Source: an uncultured Lachnospiraceae bacterium (GTDB taxonomy: Bacteria; Bacillota; Clostridia; Lachnospirales; Lachnospiraceae). From it: a DNA stretch of 64,000 bases. The notes under the pieces are model-generated. The model was not told the DNA's origin. It made no database searches and saw only the letters and a list, made by a program, of their open reading frames with translations. The stretch spans positions 62,001 through 126,000 of the forward strand of contig CAMEDC010000002.1 in the NCBI GenBank assembly GCA_945913255.1, written 5' to 3'. The translations under genes were made by a program, and so were the position numbers. Every line of letters starts with the position of its first letter. The stretch's first letter is position 1. Positions 1 through 8,840 of this stretch are shown in pieces.

Positions 1-1208
1 AGTGCTCTGTAGTCCTCATCGGGAGCGGTCTGGTTCAGTTCCAGCTGGGATGCAGCATCCGCCCAGGAGCTGTTCGGCCACTGTACAATGCGGTATCCGA
101 CACTTTCTGCATTCTCGGTCAGAGTCTCAATATCGTTCCAGCCTGCATCCGCAATGGTAAGTTCGCCTGCCAGAGTCTTAATCATAATCTGGCTAACATC
201 GGAAATCTTGGTGTACTCAATCTTATCCGTATAGGGCAGCTGCTGTCCGTTCTGGTCTACCTTCCAGTAGTAAGGGTTGCGCACATATTCAAAATAATCT
301 CCGTTTGTATCGTTCTTTCCTGCCTCAGTTGACAGTACATAAGGATTCAGAGTCGGGATGCCGGAAACATTCCAGAAATAATACCCTGTCTCCTTACCCA
401 TGGTAGCAACATCGGCAAATCCCATTTCTTCTGCCTTCTTCTGCGCAGCATCGTCACCGATGAACTCGGGAAGAATGGTTTCCATATAATGCTTGGGCGC
501 ATAACACCATTTTGCGTTGATACACAGCTCGTTGATGAAATTAGGCTTGGAAGCCTCAAAGCTTACCGTAAAGGTTGTATCATCCACTTTTGTAAAGGTT
601 GCAATTGACTCGTTGCCGTCTGCATCCGTCGCTTTAAAGCAATCCCAGAGAGACTTGCCAAATGTCTCAGGCACACACATATGATCATAAAAGAAGACAC
701 AATCCTCAGCTGTGAAAGGCTCACCGTCAGACCACTTCATACCTTCGCGGAGATGAATGGTATAAACAGTTGCATCTTCATTAACATCATACCCTTTTGC
801 AACATTGGGTTCTACCTCACCTGCACTGTTGAAGCGGAACAGTCCCTGCTCAATGGGCTTACCGGTATTCCAGCCTGCTTTGGTAAGAGCCATTTTTATG
901 GATCCGCCATACTGTCCTACACTGGCAACATCCTCTACCATCACATCATCTGCGCTCGGGATACGCTCCTCCACTGTGGGAAGGCTACCTGCACTTACCT
1001 GTTCCGCCAGCATGGGTGCCTCGCTGAAAGCACTCACGGGCTCTGCAGGAGTTTCGGAAGAAGCCGCCTGGCTTCCTGCCTCACTGGATGAAGCAGCAGG
1101 AGTACTTGATGCAGCCGTTTCACTGCCGCCGCATCCGGCCAGTGCCGTTACGCACATTGCTGCGGAAAGAAGAACTGCTGCAAGTTTTTTGCTTACATTC
1201 TTTTTCAT
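1..1208 (-). CDS. Family 5 (peptide-type) ABC solute-binding lipoprotein, C-terminus cut by window edge
   Basis: Reading from the ATG at 1208 the frame stays open to the left edge, giving about 402 codons. The N-terminus is basic then hydrophobic and ends in a lipobox LAGC with Cys26, followed by an Ala/Ser-rich linker. The middle contains phrases typical of SBP_bac_5 proteins (KWSDGEPFTAEDCVFFYDH, NPYYWK). Such lipoproteins capture oligopeptides or, in gut Firmicutes, often oligosaccharides, for an ABC importer. The permeases would lie beyond the left edge. It is divergent from the AraC regulator at 1550, which may control it. Substrate cannot be told from sequence. Confidence 0.9.
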   Translation of the reverse strand, partial: MKKNVSKKLAAVLLSAAMCVTALAGCGGSETAASSTPAASSSEAGSQAASSETPAEPVSAFSEAPMLAEQVSAGSLPTVEERIPSADDVMVEDVASVGQYGGSIKMALTKAGWNTGKPIEQGLFRFNSAGEVEPNVAKGYDVNEDATVYTIHLREGMKWSDGEPFTAEDCVFFYDHMCVPETFGKSLWDCFKATDADGNESIATFTKVDDTTFTVSFEASKPNFINELCINAKWCYAPKHYMETILPEFIGDDAAQKKAEEMGFADVATMGKETGYYFWNVSGIPTLNPYVLSTEAGKNDTNGDYFEYVRNPYYWKVDQNGQQLPYTDKIEYTKISDVSQIMIKTLAGELTIADAGWNDIETLTENAESVGYRIVQWPNSSWADAASQLELNQTAPDEDYRA

Positions 1209-1549
1209 ATTAGGAATCCTCCTTATTCATTTTGTGTTCCTCACACATATTTAGTTTCTGGTTTATGTACATTCACCGTTTCTCGGTTCCCCATGAGTCA
1301 AGATTACCAACATTCAATACCCTTTTCCACGCATCTATTGTTTTTTTTGCAATACATATTGCATTATTTGCTTTTATTACTTATAATTTAATTATGTCTT
1401 GCACAATATTTACGAATATTGCATCAACATTTTGTGCTTTTTACACAATTCAGAGTGAAATTTGATGCAATGTTTACTTATCCGGAAGTTCTCGTAAAAC
1501 ATTTTTTACATTTTTTTGAACAAGAAATGCAATATAGGAGAAAAGTACT
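1209..1549. promoter_or_regulatory. Divergent promoter region with inverted repeats and many TTGCA/TGCAA motifs
   Basis: This 341-bp AT-rich gap separates the binding lipoprotein from the AraC gene and has no credible ORF. It holds two clean inverted repeats: GCAATA-CA-TATTGC at 1349-1362 and CAATATT-TACG-AATATTG at 1404-1421. The pentamer TTGCA or its complement recurs at about 1347, 1358, 1399, 1418, 1464 and 1527. A role as operator half-sites for the divergent regulator is an inference; I could not fix convincing -35/-10 pairs. Confidence 0.5.
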
Positions 1550-2473
1550 ATGTTGATTGACAATACCCTTGTATATTCCCAGGAATACAAAATTGAGATT
1601 GGCCGCCCGGGCAAAAACATGTATTACTTTTTCGATTACGATGAACGCTCCTATTCCATCAACATGGAATTTCAGCACTTTCATCAGTTCTATGAAATCT
1701 GTGTCTTTCTGGACGAAAAAGCAGGACATCTGATTGACGGGGTCTGGTATGATATGAGATGCTGCGATATTGTTGCTCTGCGGCCGACTCTGCTTCACAA
1801 AACGGCTTATCCGGAAGGTGCCCCGTGCAAGCGGCTGATTATCCAGTTTACCATTCCCACCATGATTTCACAACTGGAAGGATGTATGAAATATATCTAC
1901 AGTATCTTTGACGGTGATTGTCCCATCTACCGTTTTGAAGGTAGATATAAAAAGGCGGTGCTGGAAAAGCTGAATGATATTTACTACCTTTCCCAGACGC
2001 CCAACGAGTTGACAGAACTTGCCATCAATAACAAATTCATTGAATTCTTAAGCATGATTTACCTCTACCGGGATAAAAATATGTATTCCAATCATGCGGA
2101 TTTTGATAATATCACAAATAAAATATACAATATTACTGCCTATATTCACGGTCACTTTACAGAGGATTTGTCATTGGAGTTCATCGCAAAGGAATTCTAT
2201 ATCAGCAGTTATTATCTATCCCATCAGTTTAAGCGGGTTACAGGTTTTACGCTGACAGACTATATCCAGATGACACGCGTCAGAAACGCACAAACTCTAC
2301 TGCTTTCCACAGACAATCCCATTACGGAAATTGCATTTCAGTGCGGTTTTTCCAGCTTTTCACAGTTTAACCGCGCTTTTAACAAATTTCTGCATGTATC
2401 GCCCTCCTCCTTCCGCAAGGAATCGAAAACACAACAGGCTCCCTCCCTGTTATTGACAAATTTTATCGATTAG
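1550..2473 (+). CDS. AraC-family transcriptional regulator
   Basis: The 307-aa protein has an N-terminal cupin-like sensing half (histidine-rich stretch FQHFHQFYEICVF near residue 45) and a C-terminal double helix-turn-helix of about 100 residues, including the conserved second-helix signature ITEIAFQCGFSSFSQFNRAFNKF. The start ATG at 1550 has a TAGGAG site 9 nt upstream. This is the normal size for a one-component sugar- or oligosaccharide-responsive activator. It faces away from the solute-binding lipoprotein gene at 1208, so that transporter is the likely target. The ligand is unknown. Confidence 0.92.
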   Translation: MLIDNTLVYSQEYKIEIGRPGKNMYYFFDYDERSYSINMEFQHFHQFYEICVFLDEKAGHLIDGVWYDMRCCDIVALRPTLLHKTAYPEGAPCKRLIIQFTIPTMISQLEGCMKYIYSIFDGDCPIYRFEGRYKKAVLEKLNDIYYLSQTPNELTELAINNKFIEFLSMIYLYRDKNMYSNHADFDNITNKIYNITAYIHGHFTEDLSLEFIAKEFYISSYYLSHQFKRVTGFTLTDYIQMTRVRNAQTLLLSTDNPITEIAFQCGFSSFSQFNRAFNKFLHVSPSSFRKESKTQQAPSLLLTNFID

Positions 2474-2489
2474 GATATAATAGGCAAAC

Positions 2490-2601
2490 AAAACAGTTCC
2501 TGTGAGGGAGTAGTTAGCGGCTTCGGCTGTGGTAATGTCAACATAATGGTGTTCTTCGCCTGGCATTACCGAAGCAATCTGATTGTGATGATGAGACTCA
2601 T
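2490..2601 (+). promoter_or_regulatory. yybP-ykoY manganese riboswitch aptamer
   Basis: Upstream of mntP the RNA shows the family landmarks: GAGGGAGTAG near 2505, TCAACATAATGG near 2538 and a closing GATGAGACTCATGGAC near 2589-2606. UUCC plus UGAG at about 2497-2506 can pair with CUCA plus GGA at 2597-2604 to form the closing P1 stem. yybP-ykoY RNAs bind Mn2+ and commonly precede mntP. The 3' strand of P1 overlaps the 5' arm of the terminator that follows, so the two folds exclude each other, consistent with an ON switch at high manganese. Borders are approximate. Confidence 0.85.
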
Positions 2602-2648
2602 GGACAGTTCATACGGTATCCCCGTATGAATTGTCTGTGAGTTTTTTT
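2602..2648 (+). terminator. Riboswitch expression-platform terminator
   Basis: The arm GGACAGTTCATACGG at 2602-2616 pairs with CCGTATGAATTGTCTG at 2622-2637, followed by GTTTTTTTG. Its 5' arm is shared with the riboswitch P1 stem, so ligand binding should prevent this terminator from forming and allow read-through into mntP. Confidence 0.8.
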
Positions 2649-2739
2649 GTGGCATTGATTGCTTCGAGACAGGGTTTGAACGCACAGGCGGCATCAACTT
2701 TTTACCGCTCCCGCAAATCTGACAAAGGAGAATTTGATT

Positions 2740-3303
2740 ATGAGTTTGTTCACATTATTTGTCACTGCCGTAGGGCTTTCCATGGACGCTTTCGCCGTAT
2801 CCATCTGTAAAGGTCTTGCCATGAAAAAGCTTTCCTGGAAAAAAGCGCTTATCATCGGTCTCTGGTTCGGCGGCTTTCAGGCTCTGATGCCAACCATCGG
2901 CTATTTACTGGGGACAAAATTTGAAAGTTATGTCACCGCCATTGATCACTGGATTGCTTTTGTGCTGCTTGCTCTGATTGGCGCTAACATGATAAAAGAA
3001 GCCCTCTCCAAAGAAGAGGGCGAAACGAATGATTCCATTGATATCAAAACCATGTTCCTGCTGGCTGTTGCCACCAGTATTGATGCTCTTGCGGTCGGGG
3101 TTACCTACGCTTTTCTGCAGGTTCAGATTGTTCCGGCCGTCACTTTCATCGGCGTAATCACTTTCTCACTCTCCGTGGCAGGTGTAAAAATCGGAAATGT
3201 ATTCGGCCTGAAGTACAAGTCAAAAGCTGAGATAACCGGTGGTGTCATCCTGATTCTCATGGGGACAAAAATCCTGCTGGAGCATCTGGGATTTCTGAAC
3301 TGA
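2740..3303 (+). CDS. mntP: Manganese efflux pump MntP
   Basis: A 187-aa membrane protein of the MntP (DUF204/YebN) family, an exporter that lowers toxic cytoplasmic Mn2+. It shows the internal duplication typical of the family: the first half has [17 protein letters not shown] and the second half has [16 protein letters not shown], each with the conserved Asp in a membrane helix. I chose ATG 2740 because AAAGGAG ends 9 nt upstream; a TTG two codons earlier is less likely. The manganese riboswitch and terminator just upstream give direct regulatory support. A bidirectional-looking hairpin follows the stop. Confidence 0.95.
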   Translation: MSLFTLFVTAVGLSMDAFAVSICKGLAMKKLSWKKALIIGLWFGGFQALMPTIGYLLGTKFESYVTAIDHWIAFVLLALIGANMIKEALSKEEGETNDSIDIKTMFLLAVATSIDALAVGVTYAFLQVQIVPAVTFIGVITFSLSVAGVKIGNVFGLKYKSKAEITGGVILILMGTKILLEHLGFLN

Positions 3304-3345
3304 CTGCCCTTCTGATTCTGCAGGTGACTGACCTCTCGATTCTGC

Positions 3346-3386
3346 AAGAGGCAGCCTTTCCGATTTTCGGATTGGCTGCCTCTTTT
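3346..3386. terminator. Intrinsic terminator between convergent mntP and the GH88/105 gene
   Basis: AAGAGGCAGCC at 3346-3356 and GGCTGCCTCTT at 3374-3384 form a strong stem followed by TTTTATCT on the plus strand and partly A-rich on the other side. It lies between convergent genes and could serve both directions. Confidence 0.8.
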
Positions 3387-3389
3387 ATC

Positions 3390-4541
3390 TCATTCATCTT
3401 CCATTCTTCTTAATTCCGTGTAAGCAAGAAGCAGGGGCGCTACGCCCTTTGCATCATTCTCCACCACCGGCTCGGACATATAGTACTCAAAGGTACCGTC
3501 ACGTCTGGTATTATCAGCAGGACCGAGACCTGCCACCAGACAGATACCTCCCAGATTTAAGCTTCCGTCCGTCTCCTTCAAATACCTGTCACAGATGCCG
3601 TGAAATGCCTTCAGACCATATTCCCGGTAACTCTCCGGCAGGAAACCAAGGCGCACTCCCTTTAAGAGTGAGTATGCCATTATGGCGCTTCCGCTGGTTT
3701 CCAGATAATTCGGTTCTTTCCCGCCCAGTGCCGGAAGCTGATACCACATGCCGCTCTCATCCTGGAATTTCAGCATATCATCCATCAACTGCACAAACAC
3801 AGTCTTCAGATTATCATACTCAGCCTGATATTGCTCTCCCGGCTCACATTTGCTCAACGTATCCAGAAGTGCCATGGAATACCACCCGATGGCTCTCAGC
3901 CAGAAATTTCTGGAAAGTCCCGTCTCCTTGTCACACCAGAATACTTCCCGGGAAGCATCATAGCCGTGATAATACAGGCCGGTCTTTTCATCGCGCATAT
4001 GCTTTACCACATTTGCAAACTGACCAAAGATATCGTCGTAATTCTTTCTGTGGTTAAATTTCGTCTCATATTCCATGTAAAAGGGCTGACCCATATATAA
4101 ACCGTCCAGCCAGACCTGGTTCGGATAAATCTTCTTGTGCCAGAAATTTCCTTCGCTGGTTCTTGGCTGTGTCTGTACCTGACTGTAAATCAGATCAATT
4201 GCCTTGCGGTACTTTTCTTTTCCGTTCATCTCATACAACGCAAACAGTGTCTTTCCCGCATTGACGCTGTCTATATTATATTCCTCTACGCTGTAGCCGG
4301 AGATGCTTCCGTCCTCTGCCACACGAAAATCAATAAAGGCATCCGCGAATTCATAATATTTCTTTTCCCCGGTTGCGCGGTAAATCTCCAGCATGGCAAG
4401 AATCATGCAGCCGTCCACATAATTCCATCCCGATGAACCCTTTGCGTTTCCTCGTGCCTTTTCAATATTCCAGGCAGGCACCTCAATGGTACTCTTTTCA
4501 ATCAGCTCTGCTATATATCTTTCAAAAACAGGCATTTTCAT
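3390..4541 (-). CDS. Glycoside hydrolase family 88/105 (unsaturated rhamnogalacturonyl/glucuronyl hydrolase)
   Basis: The 383-aa cytoplasmic protein matches the YteR/YesR type of (alpha/alpha)6-barrel hydrolases that hydrate the 4,5-unsaturated uronic acid left at chain ends by pectin or glycosaminoglycan lyases. Asp146 in WLDGLYMGQPF fits the catalytic Asp of YteR, and the C-terminal SEPVVENDAKGVAPLLLA block is typical. There is no signal peptide. It is monocistronic, with a promoter and palindromic operator just upstream. Family assignment is firm; the exact glycan is inferred only at the level of unsaturated uronides. Confidence 0.9.
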   Translation of the reverse strand: MKMPVFERYIAELIEKSTIEVPAWNIEKARGNAKGSSGWNYVDGCMILAMLEIYRATGEKKYYEFADAFIDFRVAEDGSISGYSVEEYNIDSVNAGKTLFALYEMNGKEKYRKAIDLIYSQVQTQPRTSEGNFWHKKIYPNQVWLDGLYMGQPFYMEYETKFNHRKNYDDIFGQFANVVKHMRDEKTGLYYHGYDASREVFWCDKETGLSRNFWLRAIGWYSMALLDTLSKCEPGEQYQAEYDNLKTVFVQLMDDMLKFQDESGMWYQLPALGGKEPNYLETSGSAIMAYSLLKGVRLGFLPESYREYGLKAFHGICDRYLKETDGSLNLGGICLVAGLGPADNTRRDGTFEYYMSEPVVENDAKGVAPLLLAYTELRRMEDE

Positions 4542-4575
4542 AATCAGACCCCTCCGTCAGCATATGTCTGTCAAA

Positions 4576-4591
4576 ATGTAAGCACTTACAT
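4576..4591. promoter_or_regulatory. cre/LacI-type operator palindrome
   Basis: ATGTAAG-CA-CTTACAT is a 16-bp palindrome immediately downstream of the -10 box of the hydrolase promoter, where a bound repressor would block transcription. It resembles CcpA cre sites and LacI-family operators of Firmicutes. The regulator gene is not in the window. Confidence 0.6.
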
Positions 4592-4619
4592 TGTACCCGT
4601 AAAAAAACCTTTCGTCAAC
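4590..4619 (-). promoter_or_regulatory. Sigma-A-type promoter of the GH88/105 gene
   Basis: On the minus strand TTGACG (4614-4619) and TACAAT (4590-4595) are separated by 18 nt. The operator palindrome overlaps the -10 end. Confidence 0.65.
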
Positions 4620-4646
4620 AGAAGATTCCAACAAATTCTACCGGTT

Positions 4647-6662
4647 TTATTCCCGCATTTCTTCCAACGCCGTTTCTGTCTCCAGCATCCTCTCCAGCAG
4701 GCTTTCCTGATTCTTTTCTTCCGCCTCAATTTCATTCTGAATTTCCATCAGTTTCGGGTAATCGCTGGCAAGCTCGGGATTCATCAGCATCATCTGCAAA
4801 TCTGCCAGCTTTTTCTCGCTCTCGGCCAGAAGCCTCTCGTATTTCTCCAGCTGGTTCTGCAGTCTGGAGCGAATTTTTCCGGGATTGTAGTAAGTCTTTT
4901 TGTCAAAAACGTCCGATAAGGTTGGAACTCCGGCAGAACTTGTACTTGATTTTGTTGTCGCACTTTCTGCCGCGCCTTCCTTCGGATCTCCACCATTCGA
5001 CGCAGTCTTCCCCGCTGCACGACCGCTTCCAGTCATTCCTGCAGCCTCCTTCTCCTTTTGTGCCAGATAATCCTCATAGTTCAAAGAGTACTGCTTAGCC
5101 TCATTCTTTGAAAACTCCAGAATTCCGGTGGCAATTCTGCTGATAAAGTACCTGTCATGGGAGACAAACAGTACCGTCCCCTCATACTCATTCAGCATCT
5201 TCTCCAGTGCTTCTTTACCTATGATGTCCATATGGTTTGTGGGTTCGTCCAGAATCAACAGGTTGGGTCTTGTCTGTAGCATTTTGCACAGCGACAAGCG
5301 CACCTTTTCTCCGCCTGACAACTGCCCCATCTTCTTCATGACATCCTCTCCGGAAAACAGAAAGCCGCCCAGGGCACTGCGTACCTCCTCCCGCTGATAG
5401 TCAGGATAGACCTCCCAGAAATTTTCCAGAACCGTCTGTTCGGGGTCAGCGTCATCCAGCACTGCCTTCTGCTGGTCAAAATAGCCCCACTCCACATTCT
5501 GTCCGAACTTAAACTCACCGCCAAGCGCCGGTAGTTCACCGATTAAGGTCTTTAAAAGCGTAGATTTTCCTTTTCCATTCTCCCCGATAATCGCCAGCCG
5601 CTCCTTTTTCTGCAACAGAAAGGAAACCCGGCTCAGCACGGTATCATAGCCGATGGCCAGATTCTTCGCCTGAATGACATTGGTATAGCTCTCTATACGC
5701 GGAATGTACCTGGCATGAAAAGCTTTTGTGTCAAAGCGTCTGGGTTTCTCTATCTTCACCATATGCTCAATTGCCATCCGTTTTGACCGGGTTGCCGCAA
5801 CTTTGGTCGGCGTGTTCTTCCACTTTTCAATCCACTCCGTCAGCCGTTTGATTTCCTTCTGCTGCTCCTCGTAATCCTTTTCCTGCTTTATCAGGTCTTC
5901 TTCCTTCCGCTTCATAAAAGCAGTGTAATTCCCGACATAGCGTTTCATTTCATGATATTCAATTTCGTAAGTGACATCTATCACCTTATCCAGAAACATT
6001 CTGTCATGGGAAACGATGACAACCGCCTTATCATAGGTCTTTAAATAACCCTCCAGCCATTCGATGGTAGGCAAATCCAGATGGTTTGTAGGTTCATCCA
6101 GCAGCATGATATCCGGTCTGCCCAGAAGCAGCTTGATAAATGCCACCTTTGTCTGTTGTCCACCGGAAAAGCTGCCGATGGGACGCTTCAAATCCTCCAG
6201 TGCGAATCCGAACCGCTGAAACAGAATTTCCATATCCTGCCGCCAGGAATAGCCCCGAAGTGCTTCCATCCTTCTCTGCAGACTGTCATACTCGTTCATG
6301 AGCTGTCTCTCGTCCGATGTCTTCATCTGTTCTTCCAGCTCATTCATTCGTTTTTCGCAGGCAAAAACCGGTGCAAAGGTCTTCTTGATTTCTTCTTCCA
6401 CCGTCACTTCCGTATCCGCAAAATTCACCTGACGCAAGAATCCGATTTCCTGCTTTCCCGCCATGGTGATGCCGCACTCCTCGTCACTGTCCGGATTATT
6501 CATTTGAATATCTCCGGCAATCAGCTTTAAGAGAGTGGTCTTTCCGCAGCCGTTTCTTCCCACAATTGCTATTTTTTCATTGTCGTGTATCTCAAAATTT
6601 ACATCCTTCAGTATGGTATCAGCACCATACTGAACCAATGCATGTCTGATTTGATATCTCAT
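4647..6662 (-). CDS. ABC-F family ATPase (ribosome-associated type)
   Basis: The 671-aa protein has two ABC domains and no membrane segments, the hallmark of ABC-F proteins that act on the ribosomal E site as translation factors or in antibiotic protection. First domain: Walker A GRNGCGKTT at residues 35-43, signature SGGQQTKVAF, Walker B LLDEPTNHLD. A charged interdomain linker (P-site tip region) of roughly residues 240-310 follows. Second domain: GENGKGKST, LSGGEKVRLSL, ILDEPTNHMD. The tail has a Ser/Gly/Ala-rich linker and a C-terminal coiled coil as in YdiF/Uup-like members. The start ATG has GGGGG 10 nt upstream. Whether it confers resistance cannot be told. Confidence 0.92.
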   Translation of the reverse strand: MRYQIRHALVQYGADTILKDVNFEIHDNEKIAIVGRNGCGKTTLLKLIAGDIQMNNPDSDEECGITMAGKQEIGFLRQVNFADTEVTVEEEIKKTFAPVFACEKRMNELEEQMKTSDERQLMNEYDSLQRRMEALRGYSWRQDMEILFQRFGFALEDLKRPIGSFSGGQQTKVAFIKLLLGRPDIMLLDEPTNHLDLPTIEWLEGYLKTYDKAVVIVSHDRMFLDKVIDVTYEIEYHEMKRYVGNYTAFMKRKEEDLIKQEKDYEEQQKEIKRLTEWIEKWKNTPTKVAATRSKRMAIEHMVKIEKPRRFDTKAFHARYIPRIESYTNVIQAKNLAIGYDTVLSRVSFLLQKKERLAIIGENGKGKSTLLKTLIGELPALGGEFKFGQNVEWGYFDQQKAVLDDADPEQTVLENFWEVYPDYQREEVRSALGGFLFSGEDVMKKMGQLSGGEKVRLSLCKMLQTRPNLLILDEPTNHMDIIGKEALEKMLNEYEGTVLFVSHDRYFISRIATGILEFSKNEAKQYSLNYEDYLAQKEKEAAGMTGSGRAAGKTASNGGDPKEGAAESATTKSSTSSAGVPTLSDVFDKKTYYNPGKIRSRLQNQLEKYERLLAESEKKLADLQMMLMNPELASDYPKLMEIQNEIEAEEKNQESLLERMLETETALEEMRE

Positions 6663-6715
6663 ATTCCGTTATCCCCCGCGATGGCGAAGGCTTCACCTCC
6701 CTGCCCAATGAGCAG

Positions 6716-6744
6716 AGTATAACATATTCGTTCCAATAAGTCAC
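6716..6744 (-). promoter_or_regulatory. Predicted promoter of the ABC-F gene
   Basis: GTGACT (6739-6744), a 17-nt spacer, then TATACT (6716-6721), read on the minus strand. The leader to the ATG is about 45 nt. Confidence 0.55.
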
Positions 6745-6827
6745 GCTGTTTCCAGATGATCGAAGTTCAAAGTTCCAGTACCATACCTTCTCCCATTGAA
6801 CTCCGGCATAGATACTCACTCCCTCTC

Positions 6828-7904
6828 TTATCCGATTGCCGAAGTCCAGCCCATTCCCATCATCAGCGCAACCAGCCAGATTAACAGCAAATGCACCGGA
6901 TAGAATGCATAGAAGAAATATTTCATCTTTAATCCGCGCCTGCCGTTGTAAAGAGCAACAGGTATCAATGCAAAAAATGCCGTAAACTCACTAAAGCTCA
7001 TAAGTGTCAGGACGATACAGCCTGCCAGCATGGAAATCACTTTTCTCTTGCGAAATACATACATCATAACAATGGTCAGAACACCCATACCGGAATAATC
7101 CGTGCGGAGGTTATCTGCCACAAACATGGCAATCGCCAGAGTTCCAACATCCGCGCACATTCTCCAGGCCTTTTCCCTTCCTTTTACATGACGGCAAACA
7201 GCATAAAAAATTGTCATAGCAACGAGAAATACCAGATACATTCCAACCCCAAGTGCTATCCGTGTGCTCTGATCCGGCATCAGCTTGATAACGCCTGTTG
7301 CTGTCAGACTTTTCATAGTATTATAGGCTATATTACTGGCACAGATGGCAAGATAGCCCGGCAGCAACAGGATACCTGCCACTGTCAATACACTCTGAAT
7401 TTCTTTCTTTAAGTTATGTTTTTCAAAAAAATCAAATGCCCAAAGAGCCAGAATTCCAATCAAAAGCGTGAAGTATACATTCTGATACCCAAACTCCAGC
7501 ATCTTTCCGCTAAATGCCAGGTCAAACGGGATCTCCGAAATCAAGGCAAAAATACCAAGTCGAAATGCATATTTCCCGACATTATGCGTCTTCTGAAAAC
7601 CCTCTACCAGCAGGAAACAGAAAATCGGGAATCCCAGGCGCCCGATAAGTCTCATAACCATCATTCCATAGTAGAGCACTGCATTTTCCATCACCCAATT
7701 AATCTGCTGCTCCAAACCCAGTGTACCAATTTCAAACAATCCTCTCTCAATCAGAACTCTTGTCAGTAACGCGGCAGCTATATGATCAATGAGCATGACA
7801 ATCACTGCAATTATCTTTATAGTACTTCCACTTACCCCTTGCCTGTTGGTCGCTCCCTGCACTGTTTGTCCCTGCACTGGAGCTGCATACTGTCCACATT
7901 CCAT
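6828..7904 (-). CDS. TraX family membrane protein (acyltransferase-like)
   Basis: A polytopic protein of about 358 aa with the TraX-family opening STIKIIAVIVMLIDHIAAALL and around ten hydrophobic helices. TraX acetylates F pilin in E. coli; chromosomal relatives in Firmicutes are of unknown substrate and probably modify surface molecules. No conjugation genes are nearby, so a conjugative role is not suggested. ATG 7904 has TTGGAG 6 nt upstream; a TTG four codons earlier is the alternative. A good promoter lies at 7972-8000. Confidence 0.85.
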   Translation of the reverse strand: MECGQYAAPVQGQTVQGATNRQGVSGSTIKIIAVIVMLIDHIAAALLTRVLIERGLFEIGTLGLEQQINWVMENAVLYYGMMVMRLIGRLGFPIFCFLLVEGFQKTHNVGKYAFRLGIFALISEIPFDLAFSGKMLEFGYQNVYFTLLIGILALWAFDFFEKHNLKKEIQSVLTVAGILLLPGYLAICASNIAYNTMKSLTATGVIKLMPDQSTRIALGVGMYLVFLVAMTIFYAVCRHVKGREKAWRMCADVGTLAIAMFVADNLRTDYSGMGVLTIVMMYVFRKRKVISMLAGCIVLTLMSFSEFTAFFALIPVALYNGRRGLKMKYFFYAFYPVHLLLIWLVALMMGMGWTSAIG

Positions 7905-7971
7905 TTCTAACTCCAACCTTTCTTTTTATTTTCTTAGCCTGACTTTTGTCTTATTGTATTGTTTGTTTAAT

Positions 7972-8000
7972 ACAATAATATATCTTTCCGCTTTTGTCAA
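7972..8000 (-). promoter_or_regulatory. Sigma-A-type promoter of the TraX-like gene
   Basis: TTGACA (7995-8000), 17-nt spacer, TATTGT (7972-7977), on the minus strand, about 70 nt before the start codon. Confidence 0.7.
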
Positions 8001-8045
8001 TGCATTAATACGCACGTTTCCACCTATTAACGTTCCCTTCTCAAA

Positions 8046-8092
8046 GAAAAAAAGGAAGAAAGGCAGGTTTCTCGCCTGCCTTTCTTCCTTTA
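8046..8092 (-). terminator. Terminator of the orphan response regulator gene
   Basis: A long stem of AAGGAAGAAAGGCAGG with its complement (8051-8067 with 8075-8090), followed on the minus strand by TTTTTTTC. The stop codon of the regulator is inside the stem. Confidence 0.85.
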
Positions 8093-8788
8093 TCCGACTT
8101 TATATCCGTTTCCCCAGACTACCTTCAGATATCTGGGCTCTTTGGGATTACTCTCAATCTTTTCTCTGATATGTCGCACATGTACTGCAATTGTGTTGTC
8201 TGCACCAATTGGCTGCATCTGCCAGATTTTTTCGTAAATCTGGCTGTTGGAAAGCACCGTCCCTCTCTGCTGCACCAGAAGGCGGAGAATTTTATACTCT
8301 ATAGGTGTCAGCTTAACATTTCTGCCATCCACGGTAACAGTTCTCTGTATGTCATCTATCACAAGGCCATCCACCTTGTAGATGCGGTCAATATTAGAGC
8401 ACAGACTCACCAGCTGAAGATATCTTCGCAGCTGTGACTTCACTCTTGCCAGAAGTTCCAGCGGATTGCAGTCAGCCGTCACATAGTCGTCCGCTCCGGC
8501 CTCCAGCGCCATGATTTTCGCCGTCTCGGCAGACTGGGAAGAAACCACAATCAAAGGGATACTGCTTTCTTTTCTTAAGTTCGCGATCAGTTCAATCCCC
8601 CTGTCCCATCCTTTATCGTTCAATTCCACATCCACCAACATCAGCTGCATCTCTTTTGCCGACAGAATCTTCTCCAGCTGTTCCACATCAGCCGCCACCG
8701 TCATCTTCAGCCCCTCTCCCGCAAACAACGGCTCCATCTTTTCCGCAATTCCTGTTTTATTATTATAAACCAGAACTTTTCTCTCCAT
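8090..8788 (-). CDS. OmpR/PhoB-type response regulator (orphan)
   Basis: A 232-aa two-domain protein. The receiver domain carries the phospho-acceptor Asp in LMLVDVEL, and the C-terminal winged helix has the recognition segment NTIAVHVRHIREKIESNP and the usual final WGNGYKVG. ATG 8788 is preceded by AAGGAGGACAAT, so the upstream GTG/ATG extension is not used. No histidine kinase is adjacent, so the partner is elsewhere or absent. The acidic DD pair that usually opens the receiver is replaced (VLVYNNKTG), which suggests weak or absent Mg2+-dependent phosphorylation. A structured RNA lies in the leader. Confidence 0.9.
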   Translation of the reverse strand: MERKVLVYNNKTGIAEKMEPLFAGEGLKMTVAADVEQLEKILSAKEMQLMLVDVELNDKGWDRGIELIANLRKESSIPLIVVSSQSAETAKIMALEAGADDYVTADCNPLELLARVKSQLRRYLQLVSLCSNIDRIYKVDGLVIDDIQRTVTVDGRNVKLTPIEYKILRLLVQQRGTVLSNSQIYEKIWQMQPIGADNTIAVHVRHIREKIESNPKEPRYLKVVWGNGYKVG

Positions 8789-8840
8789 ATTGTCCTCCTT
8801 CATCTATCGTTTCTATCTTTTAACCCTCAGTAATCAGCTT

